Of a stretch of DNA of 64,000 nt, positions 31,384 through 41,561 are shown in pieces. The stretch is from NCBI GenBank assembly GCA_910574455.1, contig CAJSYZ010000003.1:5369088-5433087 (forward strand). The letters are read 5' to 3'. Each line of letters starts with the position of its first letter. The stretch's first letter is position 1. The DNA comes from Trichaptum fuscoviolaceum. Lineage: Eukaryota; Basidiomycota; Agaricomycetes; Hymenochaetales; Trichaptaceae. Made by a program: the position numbers and the translations under genes. The notes under the pieces were generated by a model. It was not told the origin of the DNA and did no database searches. It was given only the letters and a program-made list of their open reading frames with translations.

Positions 31384-33476
31384 ATTCCCGCGACCCCTTG
31401 GGTCGCTGGGTATTCTTAGGGTATGCAACTGTCTGTTTTTACCGCCAAAACTCATTCCCGCGAACCGTAGGGTTCGCTTGGGTACCTTAGAAAAACGCAA
31501 CTGTCCGGATTCTCTGCGAAAACTGATCCAGTCACGTGAAATTTCCTTTATGGGTAAGCGACTTATAAGTCAACTTCGATCACATGCTGATGACAAAGAT
31601 ACGTAGCACCCGAGACACCGCCAGATGCAATCCGCCATCGTCGCGCCAACGTTCAACGTGTGTCGTCTTTCTTCTCTTTCTTCGGGCTCACAAACAGACA
31701 CTCCTAATGGCAACTCGTCCTCGTGAGTTTATGCTGATTTCTCTTCCATCTATATGTCCCTAACATTGCTAATATTTTGTGTTTTTGTCGATCTTCTACG
31801 ACTTGACCTGCCAGGATCTGCCGCCCGTCTTTGAACTCCGCTCTTTGCTCTCCTCCTTCAGCTCACACTCAATGTCTCCCAAGGCCGTTCGGTGCGGCTC
31901 GCAGCCAGTGTCTATCTCAAGAACACGATCAAACGGCGATGGGAGGATGAGGACTCGCCTTTGGCGGACGCAGAGAGAAGACGCAGCTAAGGGTCAGCTG
32001 GTCCCTGCAATGATCGCGCTTTCGAGTCCAGCGGACAAGACATTACGAGCGCAGGTTGCGGAGGCCGTGTCCATTGTCGCAAGGTACGGTATCCCCGAGC
32101 AATGGCCAGATCTCATCGATCAGCTCGTCTCTTCACTCTCGCCCGAAGCTGCAAATTATCCAACAATCGTCTCTGTTCTCGAAACTGCCGCTCGATCTTC
32201 GCGCCTTGGCGTTCTGAAATACGCTCGGACTTGCTTTACTCAATGATCAACTTCGCCGCTTCTCGAGCACCTTCCTCCAGATCTTCGAACACACCGCCAC
32301 CAATCTTCTGAATGGATTGGGAACTGAAGCGATGCGCAGGCTCAGGTCGTGCTTCTGTCCTTCTTCTACGACTTGACGTGCCAGGATGTGCCAGACTCGA
32401 ACTCCGCTTTCTCTGGCGCCGAGCTGGGAGTGCTCACCAAGTTCCTTGCTTGGGACCATGCGCAGTGATCCCGACGATTTGACTCCCTCTTTCCTCACCC
32501 AAATCAAACCTTCGCTTTTCGAGCTCGCCAAGCTTTATACGCATCGATACCCGGAGGCCCTCTCGTCTTCAAATACTGTACCGGCCACAGCTCTGTGGGG
32601 ACATCTCGGTGGAGGTCAGATAGCATGTGACGGGCTGGTCAGTCAGGGACTACGCTTCCTCAGCACGGTCATTCGATCAGGAAACTACAAGGCGACGTTA
32701 GCGGAAAGGGAGATGATTAAGGTTGTGTTCAATGGCGTAGTTGTCGCCAATGTCACATTACGAGGTGCGCAAGCTTCTTCTTTAATCGCGCTCATCTTTT
32801 TACTGATATTACCTTAACCTGCAGAACACGTAGTGGAACAATTTGAGGACGATCCTCTGGAGTATGTCCCAGTCGACCTTTCTTTCGTGGTGTCCTCTTG
32901 GTCCATTGGCGGGTTGACTGCGTAGGAACCACGCGGCGCCAAGCTGCGGCCGATGTCCTGCCTGTGCTCGTTGCCTCAGGTTTCGAGGCTGAGACAACCG
33001 AAGTCGTCTTGACGCTAGTAGGGAACGGACTGGAGGAGTACAACAGGAAGAAGGGCGACAAGGAGAGTTGGAAGAGGAGGGATGAGAGTGTATACCTGCT
33101 CACGGCGGTTGCAACTGTTGGCGCAACAGCTCAGGCGAGTGATGTAAATCGTTTAGGAGGAACTGTGAATAATTATGAGGATCTATAGCTAGGTGTTACA
33201 AGCACGAATGCCCTTGTGGATGTCGTGCAGTTCTTCTCGCAACACGTGTACGAGGACCTACAGGCCAATTAACAATCTGTGCATCCAATTCTCCAGGTTG
33301 ATGTGAATCGCTTTTTGTATTCCTTCCGAGATCAGGTGTGTAATTATAACATAATAGAATTTTGTATGTACAGATGTAAAGAAGAAAAAATGTTTTTTTT
33401 CTCTAACAATAACCTTACACCCATCCACGGGTAGCGGGCTCTGCTGTGAGGAACTCGCAGCCACTAACTGCTTGTT
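31384..33476 (+). mobile_element. Hairpin-ended element C with doubled left end, carrying a CSE1 fragment
   Basis: Two left ends lie 71 bases apart: TTCCCGCGACCCCTTGGGTC at 31384 and TTCCCGCGAACCGTAGGGTT at 31455, each followed by a (T)TAG(G/A)...GCAACTG block. The right end has hairpin GCTGTGAGGAACTCGCAGC (33443-33461) and TAACTGCTTGTT (to 33476). Inside is an exportin-2 pseudogene. The doubled left end could be nested insertion or use of alternative ends during replication. No transposition protein is encoded. Confidence 0.6.
31779..33350 (+). pseudogene. CSE1: Exportin-2 (CSE1/CAS) pseudogene fragment
   Basis: Blocks of the importin-alpha re-exporter are in order: LTLNVSQGRSVRLAASVYLK (about 31862), LVPAMIALSSPADKTLRAQV (32000), AEAVSIVARYGIPEQWPDLI, FYDLTCQDVPDS (32367), SLFELAKLYTHRYPEAL (32512), SQGLRFLSTVIRSGNYKATL (32640), GVVVANVTLR (32735), EQFEDDPLEYV (32838), TTEVVLTLVGNGLEEYN, WKRRDESVYLLTAVATVG (33070) and NALVDVVQFFSQHVYEDLQ (33205). 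At least five frame changes or stops break it. An intron remains at about 32766-32822. A stray copy of the FYDLTCQDLPP block sits upstream of its normal place, at about 31795, showing internal rearrangement. Only the N-terminal half of the protein is represented. Confidence 0.85.
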
Positions 33477-33800
33477 AGGGAGAAGTTCGCCTAGTGGCAT
33501 CGGAAGACCTTAGCTGCACAGGCTCGAATAGCAACACGTGATCGATAAAATTCTGGCGCGCATTTGGGAGTGATACTTTTTGTTCCAATTCCCAGCTATC
33601 TTTGACTGGGGGATTTATCGGTGATATTAAAGTTTAAACATTTGCTATAAGCATCGTACAAGTGAGTGTAGATTTTATTATGAATTGAGTCAGCTAGAAT
33701 AATATGTGTTTTCGTAGTGTTGGTATCGTGTTCTGAACGATCGTCAAATTGTAAGTTAAAATGTGCTGAATAAGAGTTTGGCTATATCATTTCTGATCAT
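33477..33800. other. Intergenic
   Basis: No gene or repeat seen beyond the end of element C. Confidence 0.4.
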
Positions 33801-33807
33801 ATCTTAA

Positions 33808-34083
33808 GTGCATTGTTCAGGTACGAAAACTATAGATACTGGTATTAGTTTAATTTTTGAGTTTGAAGGTGTAGAGAAGTTAAATCCGGGTGACTTCGTT
33901 CTTGCGCGTACCGATGATAATAGTGGTATATGGGTTACTGCTCATATTGTACGCGAGTCTCGTTTGTGGGTTGAGAAAGATCTCTTCATACAGGCAGGAT
34001 ATGTCGTAAGGGGAACAGAGTTTGGGAAGCTTTGGGAAGTTGAGGATACAGATATTTGGTTGTTGAGACGAGGTGGTGGTTGA
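33808..34083 (+). CDS. Small open frame, unassigned
   Basis: A frame of 91 codons with coding-like composition (FEFEGVEKLNPGDFVLARTD, SRLWVEKDLFIQAGYVVRG). It has no ATG at its 5' edge and an acceptor-like CAG next to it, so an upstream exon is likely. One base out of frame after the stop, an acidic stretch continues (EVDITDLDFLCEDDISMD, to 34174), so the gene may be longer or frame-shifted. No family recognised. Confidence 0.25.
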   Translation: MHCSGTKTIDTGISLIFEFEGVEKLNPGDFVLARTDDNSGIWVTAHIVRESRLWVEKDLFIQAGYVVRGTEFGKLWEVEDTDIWLLRRGGG

Positions 34084-34599
34084 TTCCGAAGTGAGTTCAT
34101 TCATGCGTTCTGGGAATGAAGTTGATATAACTGATTTGGACTTCTTGTGTGAAGATGATATTTCCATGGATTGATATTGTATCTTCATGAATTAAATACT
34201 GAAAAAATGCATGTTGGAAATGTGTATGAAAGAGGATATAACATTGGATACAATATTCTGATGGATCCGCCCTCGTCGCCGAGGCAGATGAGATTTCATG
34301 TATCTTCAGAAGCCGTCTTCATCATTGAGGTAATCGGATAGATCTACACTTTAATCAAGTCAGTAGTGCGCAATAAATTCAACGTAACTGTACTGTACTG
34401 CGCGGTAGCATGGTATTGTATTTGTGAAAATCTAGCTTCCCGCTGCCAAATATAGTGGCAGCAAATGAACAGAAGTGGACATTGTCCCTTGGAACATTGT
34501 TTGTGTCTGCATTGATGCTAAGAGAGAACACGTATGGGTGTCTCTTTGGGTTCTACTTACGGTAACAAAGATTGGGACTGGGACCAAATCAGCGATTTA

Positions 34600-35010
34600 A
34601 TTTTGAAAGCTGTCGAAATTGAGAAGTGTTCCGGTCGGCTATGTAGAAGATGCATTAGTTAGACGAATGAAATTAATGTTATGCTGGGTGCAAGTAGTCA
34701 AGCTCGTATTGTACCTTTACATCATTGACAGCTGTGTAAACGTAACCAATGTGGGATTTATGTGTATGGTTAGTAGGTAATTAGGCAATCTGGGTGGCAT
34801 ATTTGTGTTGATGTACTGGCGAGTAAGTGGTTTTTAAAGGGGGAGGAGGGAGTGAGTTGGATCATGGTACCGCCGAGGGATTGGAATCAGGCATTGCAAG
34901 TTATGATAAAGCATAATGAACCTTAATAATTCTACCAAATTGAAATATTTGAAAAAGCGTTAAACGTCATTGCAAGGATCGTGACAACATATCACACTTG
35001 GCGCGTAGAT
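34600..35010 (+). pseudogene. Decayed copy of the F-box gene at 35.4 kb
   Basis: Scattered blocks match the downstream gene in the same order and direction: ATCATTGACAGCTGTGTAAA (34720) corresponds to 35873-35892, and TGGTACCGCCGAGGGATTGG with CAGGCATTGCAAG (34864-34898) corresponds to 36361-36397. The blocks are closer together than in the intact gene, so internal sequence was lost. No open frame survives. Confidence 0.5.
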
Positions 35011-35421
35011 GAAAAAGAAATGCATACCTCTGTGATTCTGATTGAAAAGAATTTCGATTGTAATGTATGCGAAAGGCAAATCTGACTGTTTGGGGTTTAC
35101 TTTTTCGATGAAAAACCAAATCATATACTATAATATAAGATATTTATAATTAGATTTCCGCACTACGGAGCTCAATGAAAGGGATTGTTGTGTGTTGGAC
35201 TCGATTCAGGTATCTTATTGAAGTAAAAGATGCTGCTGGAATTTTGCTATTGTTTTTTCTTTAGGTCCGTCTTTCGTGGTCATGTGATGACTTGTTCTAT
35301 TTGGTCTTGTGTGTGCTAACAAGTGCGACCTTTAAACATTGTGAGTATCAGCACAAAGCGATAAGAATATGTTTATCTCATCATCAACATCCTTCCTAGC
35401 TTGGTTCAACGATAATTTCTA

Positions 35422-36673
35422 ATGGCGACACTAAGTGACGATATCTTGCTGGTCATTGCGGGGTATTTAATCCTTATAAACGATATTGCGATCTGTCGTA
35501 GACGAGCATTCCTGAATCCTACCACGGTCGTACTTTCTACCTTTGGTTCTAGTGTGCAAACAGTGGCACCGAGTATTCGAGCGTTGTATATATCATACTA
35601 TTGAACTTGGAGATAAAGTTGCTAGCTGGGCTAGCCCGGATTCGATCGCGTCTAATGTCAGTTTGTGTGAAGACGTAAATACTGCGTATTGGCTGCCCGA
35701 TTACGATCCATATTTCTTCAGTGGAGACGAGCCCTCGCGTCGGTCATCCGTTGAAATTTCGTCAGATGTCCTGGATTGTCTTTCGGAGTACTTGGAAAAG
35801 GCTGCGTGGGTTAGACGGCTGACGTTGATGGTGAACGCGTTTCCGACAATCGAGACAAAGTTATACCTTTTCGTCATTGACAGCTGTCCGAACGTAACAC
35901 ACGTTGTGTTTAGACGAATGCTCAGTAGGGATATGGAGACACTGCGTAGCATTCTTCGGATGAAGAATGGACTGATATCGCTCGAGATATCAGTGGAAGA
36001 TGAAAATGAAGAGAGGACGCGATGGGATTTGTTCGAATTGCTCCGATGCTGTCCATCATTGAGGTCTGTGAAGGTCTGCGCAACTATTGGGAGCTTTTAT
36101 GATGTGGAAGGACGACCACTCGTAGTACGTTGCTGTCCGGACCTAAAGGAAGTGACCATCTACAACCAACCCCTGAATGCGGCACAGTTTGCAGCTTTGT
36201 GCGCTATGTGTAGCAGTACATTAACAAAACCCCATGTGACATTGGCCGAAGATGTGTTCGGAACGACTGCGAATATTGATGGAGTATTTGGCGCATTGCG
36301 TGGATGGTCGGGCTCACTGGTGCACTTGGATATTGGAGATGGAATGCCTCGTTTGAATCACGGTACCGCGGAGCAGTTGAATCACGCATTGCAAGACATG
36401 ACAAGACTCAAAGTGTTGGATTGTCAAATGCATGAAGCATTGACTTGTATTCCGAATCTTCCGTGTCTCGAGCGTCTTTATTTCTATCGTGGATCAAACG
36501 AGCCCGAAGTTGAAAAGGCGTTTCTGGGGAAGTTATGTGACTCAACGAAGTTTCTATTTCTCAAACACCTTCATATGACATTCGTTTCCTGGTCGGAGTT
36601 GAGGACCCGGATAAGAAGGAAGTGCAAGGATCGCAGAATTTGTATAAGTAGTATCTGGAAGAGAGTCGTTTAA
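35422..36673 (+). CDS. F-box protein with LRR-like C-terminus (separate family)
   Basis: ATG at 35422. A 55-base intron (35498-35552; donor GTAGAC, acceptor TTCTAG) joins exon 1 to 35553-36673, giving 398 residues. Splicing rebuilds a canonical N-terminal F-box: MATLSDDILLVIAGYL ... CKQWHRVFERCIYHTIEL (residues 1-45). The rest has regular hydrophobic repeats (VRRLTLMVNAFP, CPSLRSVKVC, CPDLKEVTIY, LVHLDIGDGMPRLN, MTRLKVLDCQ) like degenerate LRRs, as in many basidiomycete F-box proteins. It lacks the YxxW(K/R)LP and VEDILLQLP signatures of the other local family. The donor is unusual, but the joined frame is convincing. A decayed copy lies 0.5 kb upstream. Confidence 0.7.
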
Positions 36674-37223
36674 TCTTTATTGCCTTCTTATAAACCTGAC
36701 TTTAATGTTTCTTTACAAAAAAACTAAGCTCTTTAATACGCGCATATGCACAATGCCTCCGCCTCCTGCACCGCTGACGAAGGAGCAGAGACTTGGGTTG
36801 GTTGGACGAATATCAGTGAAGTTTAAGAAATAGATGATGCTCAGCAGTGAGTATACGTGCATGGCCCTTGTGAGCAATTACATCGAAGTTGTGGACATTG
36901 GCAATACATTCTGGAGGGGTTCCGTGAACCGCAAGATATATTACAGTGTAACAGAACTGTACGCCGTCGAAAAGAGCACATTCTTCCAAGTTCATGAGTG
37001 TTGGGCACGACCTTCTTCTTCTACTATATCTTCGACTCAGACACTGCTAAGTGTTCAAATATGTGTATTGTTTCCTGCAAGAGATCACCTTATAAATTCA
37101 CTCTCAACAACCATAATTTCCGGCTATTTCACATTCAAGTTACTCCCACAATGTTCGCCGTTCGGCAGTAATGATACTGTGACTCTTTCGAATACCCATA
37201 GTCCCCAGGCTCTTAGATCGCAT
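36674..37223. other. Intergenic with unassigned frames
   Basis: A short frame at 36834-37010 (SNYIEVVDIGNTFWRGSVNR) and MPPPPAPLTKEQRLGLVGRI at about 36753 look coding-like but are not recognised. Confidence 0.25.
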
Positions 37224-39022
37224 CGTGATATTCGAAGGACACACACACTACACTGGCATCCTTGTATTCAACCCAAGGACCCCAACACCTTCGCCTCATC
37301 TTGTCTTGATCGTACGCGAAGATGTGGTCGCTCGGTTCCTTGACGCCGAATTTTATCCTCGAGGCGCACGGGAAGGGCGGCGTAAACTGCGTCGACTTCT
37401 ATCCAAGAGCAGAGAAGTCATATCTTGTCAGGAGCGGTGACGACCAAACAATCAAAATCTTGGGCTACCTCAGCAAACGCTGTGTACAAAGGATGAAGGG
37501 TCACACCAACAACGTTTTGTTTGCCGTATTCGGTATTTCACCCTAGTCTGCCCTTCATCGCCAGCGGTTCGGAGGATGGTACGATGAAGATCTGGATCTC
37601 CGGTACGTACCGTCTGGACTTTGGAAAATGCCTTGAGCTATGCTCTTGAAAGCGCACACATTACCATCCGACTAGAGGGGACGAGGTTGCCGTAGGGTAC
37701 GACGAAGGGTCTTGGTCAAACTTGGCCGTGACGAGCGGACGAGCCTTCGAAGAGCATTGACCCATCAGGCAAACTGGTGTATACTCGCAACGCAGAAGTC
37801 TTGTCCGCCAATCTCCAAGGCGCTGTGGAAGACGAGACGCCCGAAGGTCAACGAATCTCACTGTCTGTGCGAGTACTCGGAACGACGGTCATTTTCGCGA
37901 TGTCCTTTTACCACTCTCCCAACGGGTGCTTCATCACCGTCGTCGGAGACAGGGAGTATATCATTTACACTGCCTGCGCTGGCCTGGCAAAACAAGGCGT
38001 TCGGCAGCGGCTCTTCCTTCGCATGGGCGACAGGCTCGATCACGTACGTTGTGCTTGAGGGGCGGACGAAGGTGCGGGTGTACAAGGACTTGAAGGAGAG
38101 GAGTAGTCCGGCAATGAATGGCCCTTGATCGTGGCCAGTTCAAAGATTACATGGTGGCGCTCTTCTATGTGCTCGTGGAAGCGGTTTCGTCGTTTTTTGG
38201 GACTGTTGAGATCGTGCGCAGGATCGACGCAGATGCAAAGAGTGTAAGTGCAGTTTCATCTTACCTTCAATGGAATTTATTTCACTTTCGATGTAGATAT
38301 TTTGGTCTGGGTCTGGAAATCTCGTGGGCATCATCGCCGACGACTCGCTCTACTTCCTGGGCTTCAAACGTGAGGCGTACAAAGCAGCGGTGGAGTCTAA
38401 GGTATACACAGCAGAAGAGGTTATTGACGAGACATTTGACGTTGTCGCTGAGATTTATGAAAGGTATGATTTCTTGTTCACTTTTCGTTGTGTATCGTAA
38501 TTGAATTTAATAATTTAGCGTCAAGACCTCGAAGTAGATTGGCGATTGCTTTATCTAAACGAATGTCGTTAACGGCTTAGCTATTTGATTGGCAGTGAAA
38601 CACAGACCGTAACACATTTTGAAAAGCAAGTTTTCTTTCCCTACCTTCGACTTCTACTCGCTGTCATAGAATGATAGCCCAACGTACGGTAGTACCTACT
38701 GGGCTACATCCCCGCTCGCAACCGTGTTTATCTTGCCGATAAAGACATTACTGTGTTTGGTTACTCCCTGTCTTCGAACCTTATCGAGTATTAGAGTGCA
38801 ATCCTACATGGAAATATGGAGTCTGTGGTGGAGATTCTGCCGACTGTACGGAAAGAGCAGCGGAGTCTTTCAGAATCATCGAACTCAAGAGAAAAACTAA
38901 CTCAATTGCTTTCGTTTAAGGAGCTGGTGTTACAGGTTACAACAGACCCTGATCATAAGTTCGACCTCGTGCTTCAGCTCAATGTACAGTACCTTCACAA
39001 GCCTGGCTACATAGCGATATGA
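37224..39022 (+). pseudogene. SEC27: Coatomer beta' subunit (COPB2/Sec27) pseudogene
   Basis: WD40 and later blocks of beta'-COP are in order with many frame breaks: FEGHTHY (37228), MWSLGSLTPNFILEAHGKG (37322), SGDDQTIKILGYLSKRC (37435), [13 protein letters not shown] (37493), KLVYTRNAEVLSANLQGAVE (37768), FYHSPNGCF (37908), WQNKAFGSGSSFAWA (37985), RTKVRVYKDLKER (38066), VEIVRRIDADAKS (38206), an intron at about 38242-38296, SLYFLGFKREAYKAAVES, then EILPTVRKEQ (38834) and ELVLQVTTDPDHKFDLVLQL (38922). The intact protein is a COPI vesicle coat subunit that binds dilysine cargo signals. The N-terminal WD40 repeats and the C-terminal half are missing. Retained intron positions argue against retroposition. 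Confidence 0.85.
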
Positions 39023-39375
39023 TGACTGTCGGGTGCAAGCAGCCGTAACGCGTTGCTGCGATGAGGGCCACAGTGCGTACTGCCGAGGAAGTAGGCAATA
39101 ATGTGTGCTATGAGGTTGGATATTCGATTTTGACATTTCTGCAAGAGAAAAGTCCATGTTTAAAATTCATAGAATACATGAACGGATTTTATGCTTCTGA
39201 GTCTTTGTGAGTCCTTGGCGGAGCCGAATCTTGCGATTTTTTTGGCCATAATTAACAAACCTCATAAGCGAACACTAAGTACGGACATCTTGTTTGATGT
39301 AATCAAAGCTTTCCATGTGTGGCGGGGACAAGCTGGCTCAGACAGCGCTATATAATAAATATTTAATTCTTGGCA
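39023..39375 (+). repeat. Dispersed repeat related to the centre of the foldback element at 5.3-6.7 kb
   Basis: Blocks shared with 5900-6180 and 6590-6690: GCTATGAGGTTG, ACATGAACGG, GTGAGTCCTTGGCGGAGCCG, AAGTA(C)GGACATCTTG, TTTCCATGTGTGGCGGGGAC and ACAAGCTGGCTCAGACAGCG. It lacks the CCAACCCC arms, so it is either a different subfamily or a deleted copy. It lies directly after the coatomer pseudogene. Confidence 0.55.
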
Positions 39376-39908
39376 GAGTCTCAGACAAATGGAGACCGGT
39401 TAAGTGACGGGCATGACTTCCTGGCTCTCATCAGCGATTTTCGCCATACTTAATCCTTCCCACAGTTTAGATCCCCACCCTGCGTTTGATTGAGTTATAA
39501 ACTTGAGTGCGCCGTAGGGCCTCCAGTCACTATAATGGCTCAAATCAAATCAAATCAAGTGAAGTTTTCCTGATGTGCCGAAATATATCCAGAAAACCCC
39601 AAATAAGGCAGAAAAACGTGGCCAAATCCGTTTTAGTGAGGAAATCAGATAGTTGTATACCCATAGAACACCCAGCTAAAGTAGCGAGAACTAGATTTAG
39701 ATAAAGAAAAAGTTTAAAAGGGTATAATCATCAAGTGTCCGGGATAAGTCGGATTGTTCGAGCTGATTACAGGAAACATCTGAAAAGTAATATCAACCTG
39801 GCAATGAAGTCTGCGAAGCTTCACGGCTTCATCTAGGGTTCATTCTCTTTGCTAGAGTTTGCGCTTTTCGCATTTACGTCTTAAAGCCCGCTAGCAGGGG
39901 TAGAGGAA
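39376..39908. other. Upstream region of F-box member 4
   Basis: A 65-codon basic frame at 39507-39704 is unassigned. No clear promoter motif. Confidence 0.3.
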
Positions 39909-41561
39909 ATGTTAGTACTATGTGAGAAAATGGGCGTCGTGGACAGTTCTTATGTAATCTTTTTTTCACTGAGGATGGGTCTGCATTCTGAGTTGGTCGT
40001 CATTCCTCTTTATACTCATATCTGTGTCTCTGCGTGCGGTAAGCTTGTCAATCTGTCTTCACTATGTATGGAAGTACTAAACTATCATCCAGTTAAAGCT
40101 AATTTACAATTTAGAACGAGGAAATGGAAAAGTGAGTTTATATTGTTGGTCTGGGTGTTGAGTGAAATTTATGGGTTTAGGAGGAAATTCTGGGAAGTGA
40201 AAACAAGGAAGCGGCGAGATATCAATGTGTCGCAAGGTGACAAGGAAGGGCGTGGTGATGGGATGGTGCAGCTCGAGGCTGCGGAAGACTCACGAATCGG
40301 AAGATGTCATTCTACATTAGTGATGGGAGGTTGTGGACAAGTTGGCACGGACAGGTCTATTCCTGTACCCAAACTAGCAAAAGCAACTGGGCGAAAGTTC
40401 AACGATCTACCGAACGATATCATTTATAACCTACTTGACCTCTCGGAAGGCGACTGGAAGTTGATTTTCAGGATGGCGACAGTTAATCGGCGTATCCGAG
40501 TTGTTGCTTTGGGTATGTCTGGCATGTGGGCTAGCATAACTCTGACGGACATGATGGAGCCAGAAATGATCAATGTCATAGTAGGAAGGGCGGGTTCCAA
40601 GGGACTGAAGATTGAAATAGACGAGTGTTCGTTGGGAGATGTGTATGGGGGGGACAGAAGGGAAAACGGGCGTGCAATTGCTACACTATTTAGGTATTCG
40701 TATAGATGGTGCGAAGCAAGGATATGTGCGTCGATGGAAAGCATGGATATGATGAACAGGAACTTTGCGGATTCAGAAATGGATAATCTGGATCGACTCT
40801 TTATCGTGCGATACTGGATGGAATACACTCCTAATGGAAAAGCAGTCTATTCGAGATGGAAGCTACCAATGTTGACGTGCATACAGGACGATACGTTTTT
40901 CGCAGCTTTCATTCGGAAAGAGCTTGCACCTCGTCTTAAAGTTTGTGACCTGACAGTATTCGACAAGAACGCCAACGACTTCCTCGAGTTCCTATCTTCT
41001 GCGTACGAAATAGAGGATCTTGCGATTCAAGACTTTTGTCGACATGGGGTTGGGAAAGCGTTAGATCGAAGGGTGGTTCTTCTGAACGTGAAAAGATTAG
41101 TGGTTGATACGTGTGGCCGACCGGAACTGCCATTCCTTGGATTTAGATCCACTATAAGGACGGAATCCGTTACTACTCTTTATGTCAGATTTGACTTCTG
41201 GTCTTGGCATGGTGGGTCGGAAATGATAGATCGATGGAGATGGAGTTTAGAGTCATTGAAGGATGACTATCCATTGTTGAAAGACTTCACGTTTATTCAG
41301 CTTCCGAATTCAAGAGTGTCGATTGTTGATGTCGAAATCACAACAATGTTTTTCGTGGAGGACATTCTACTGCAGTTGCCGTCGACAATTCGAAAGATAT
41401 TCGTGAAAACTAGGACAGTTGCAATCGAGACAAGTAAAGAAACGATGGATGGGTGCGATGTGGAAAGGATTTTTGAGCTGTATAGATCTTTGATGTTGTG
41501 TGAGGTCTCGGATATGAATGGGCAAAGGTCGATTGATTTGAAGGATTGTGGAAAGTCCTGA
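39909..41561 (+). CDS. F-box-like protein, family member 4
   Basis: A single open frame of 550 codons; the ATG at 39930 is the one shared with member 3. The F-box-like segment (residues ~168-219) is identical to that of member 3. From 39930 to 40571 only five bases differ between the two genes (three change residues), and no indels were seen. After 40571 similarity drops to that of ordinary paralogues. The C-terminal part carries YSRWKLPML and FFVEDILLQLPST. The layout suggests a recent copy or conversion of the N-terminal half onto a different substrate-binding half. The role as an SCF adaptor is inferred. Confidence 0.65.
   Translation: MLVLCEKMGVVDSSYVIFFSLRMGLHSELVVIPLYTHICVSACGKLVNLSSLCMEVLNYHPVKANLQFRTRKWKSEFILLVWVLSEIYGFRRKFWEVKTRKRRDINVSQGDKEGRGDGMVQLEAAEDSRIGRCHSTLVMGGCGQVGTDRSIPVPKLAKATGRKFNDLPNDIIYNLLDLSEGDWKLIFRMATVNRRIRVVALGMSGMWASITLTDMMEPEMINVIVGRAGSKGLKIEIDECSLGDVYGGDRRENGRAIATLFRYSYRWCEARICASMESMDMMNRNFADSEMDNLDRLFIVRYWMEYTPNGKAVYSRWKLPMLTCIQDDTFFAAFIRKELAPRLKVCDLTVFDKNANDFLEFLSSAYEIEDLAIQDFCRHGVGKALDRRVVLLNVKRLVVDTCGRPELPFLGFRSTIRTESVTTLYVRFDFWSWHGGSEMIDRWRWSLESLKDDYPLLKDFTFIQLPNSRVSIVDVEITTMFFVEDILLQLPSTIRKIFVKTRTVAIETSKETMDGCDVERIFELYRSLMLCEVSDMNGQRSIDLKDCGKS

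Noticed and set aside
9852..33476. Canonical Helitron with 5'-TC and 3'-CTRR ends
   Set aside because: The right terminus reads CTTGTT rather than CTRR, and no Rep/helicase gene is in the window. Only a Helitron-like or Helentron-like origin is proposed.
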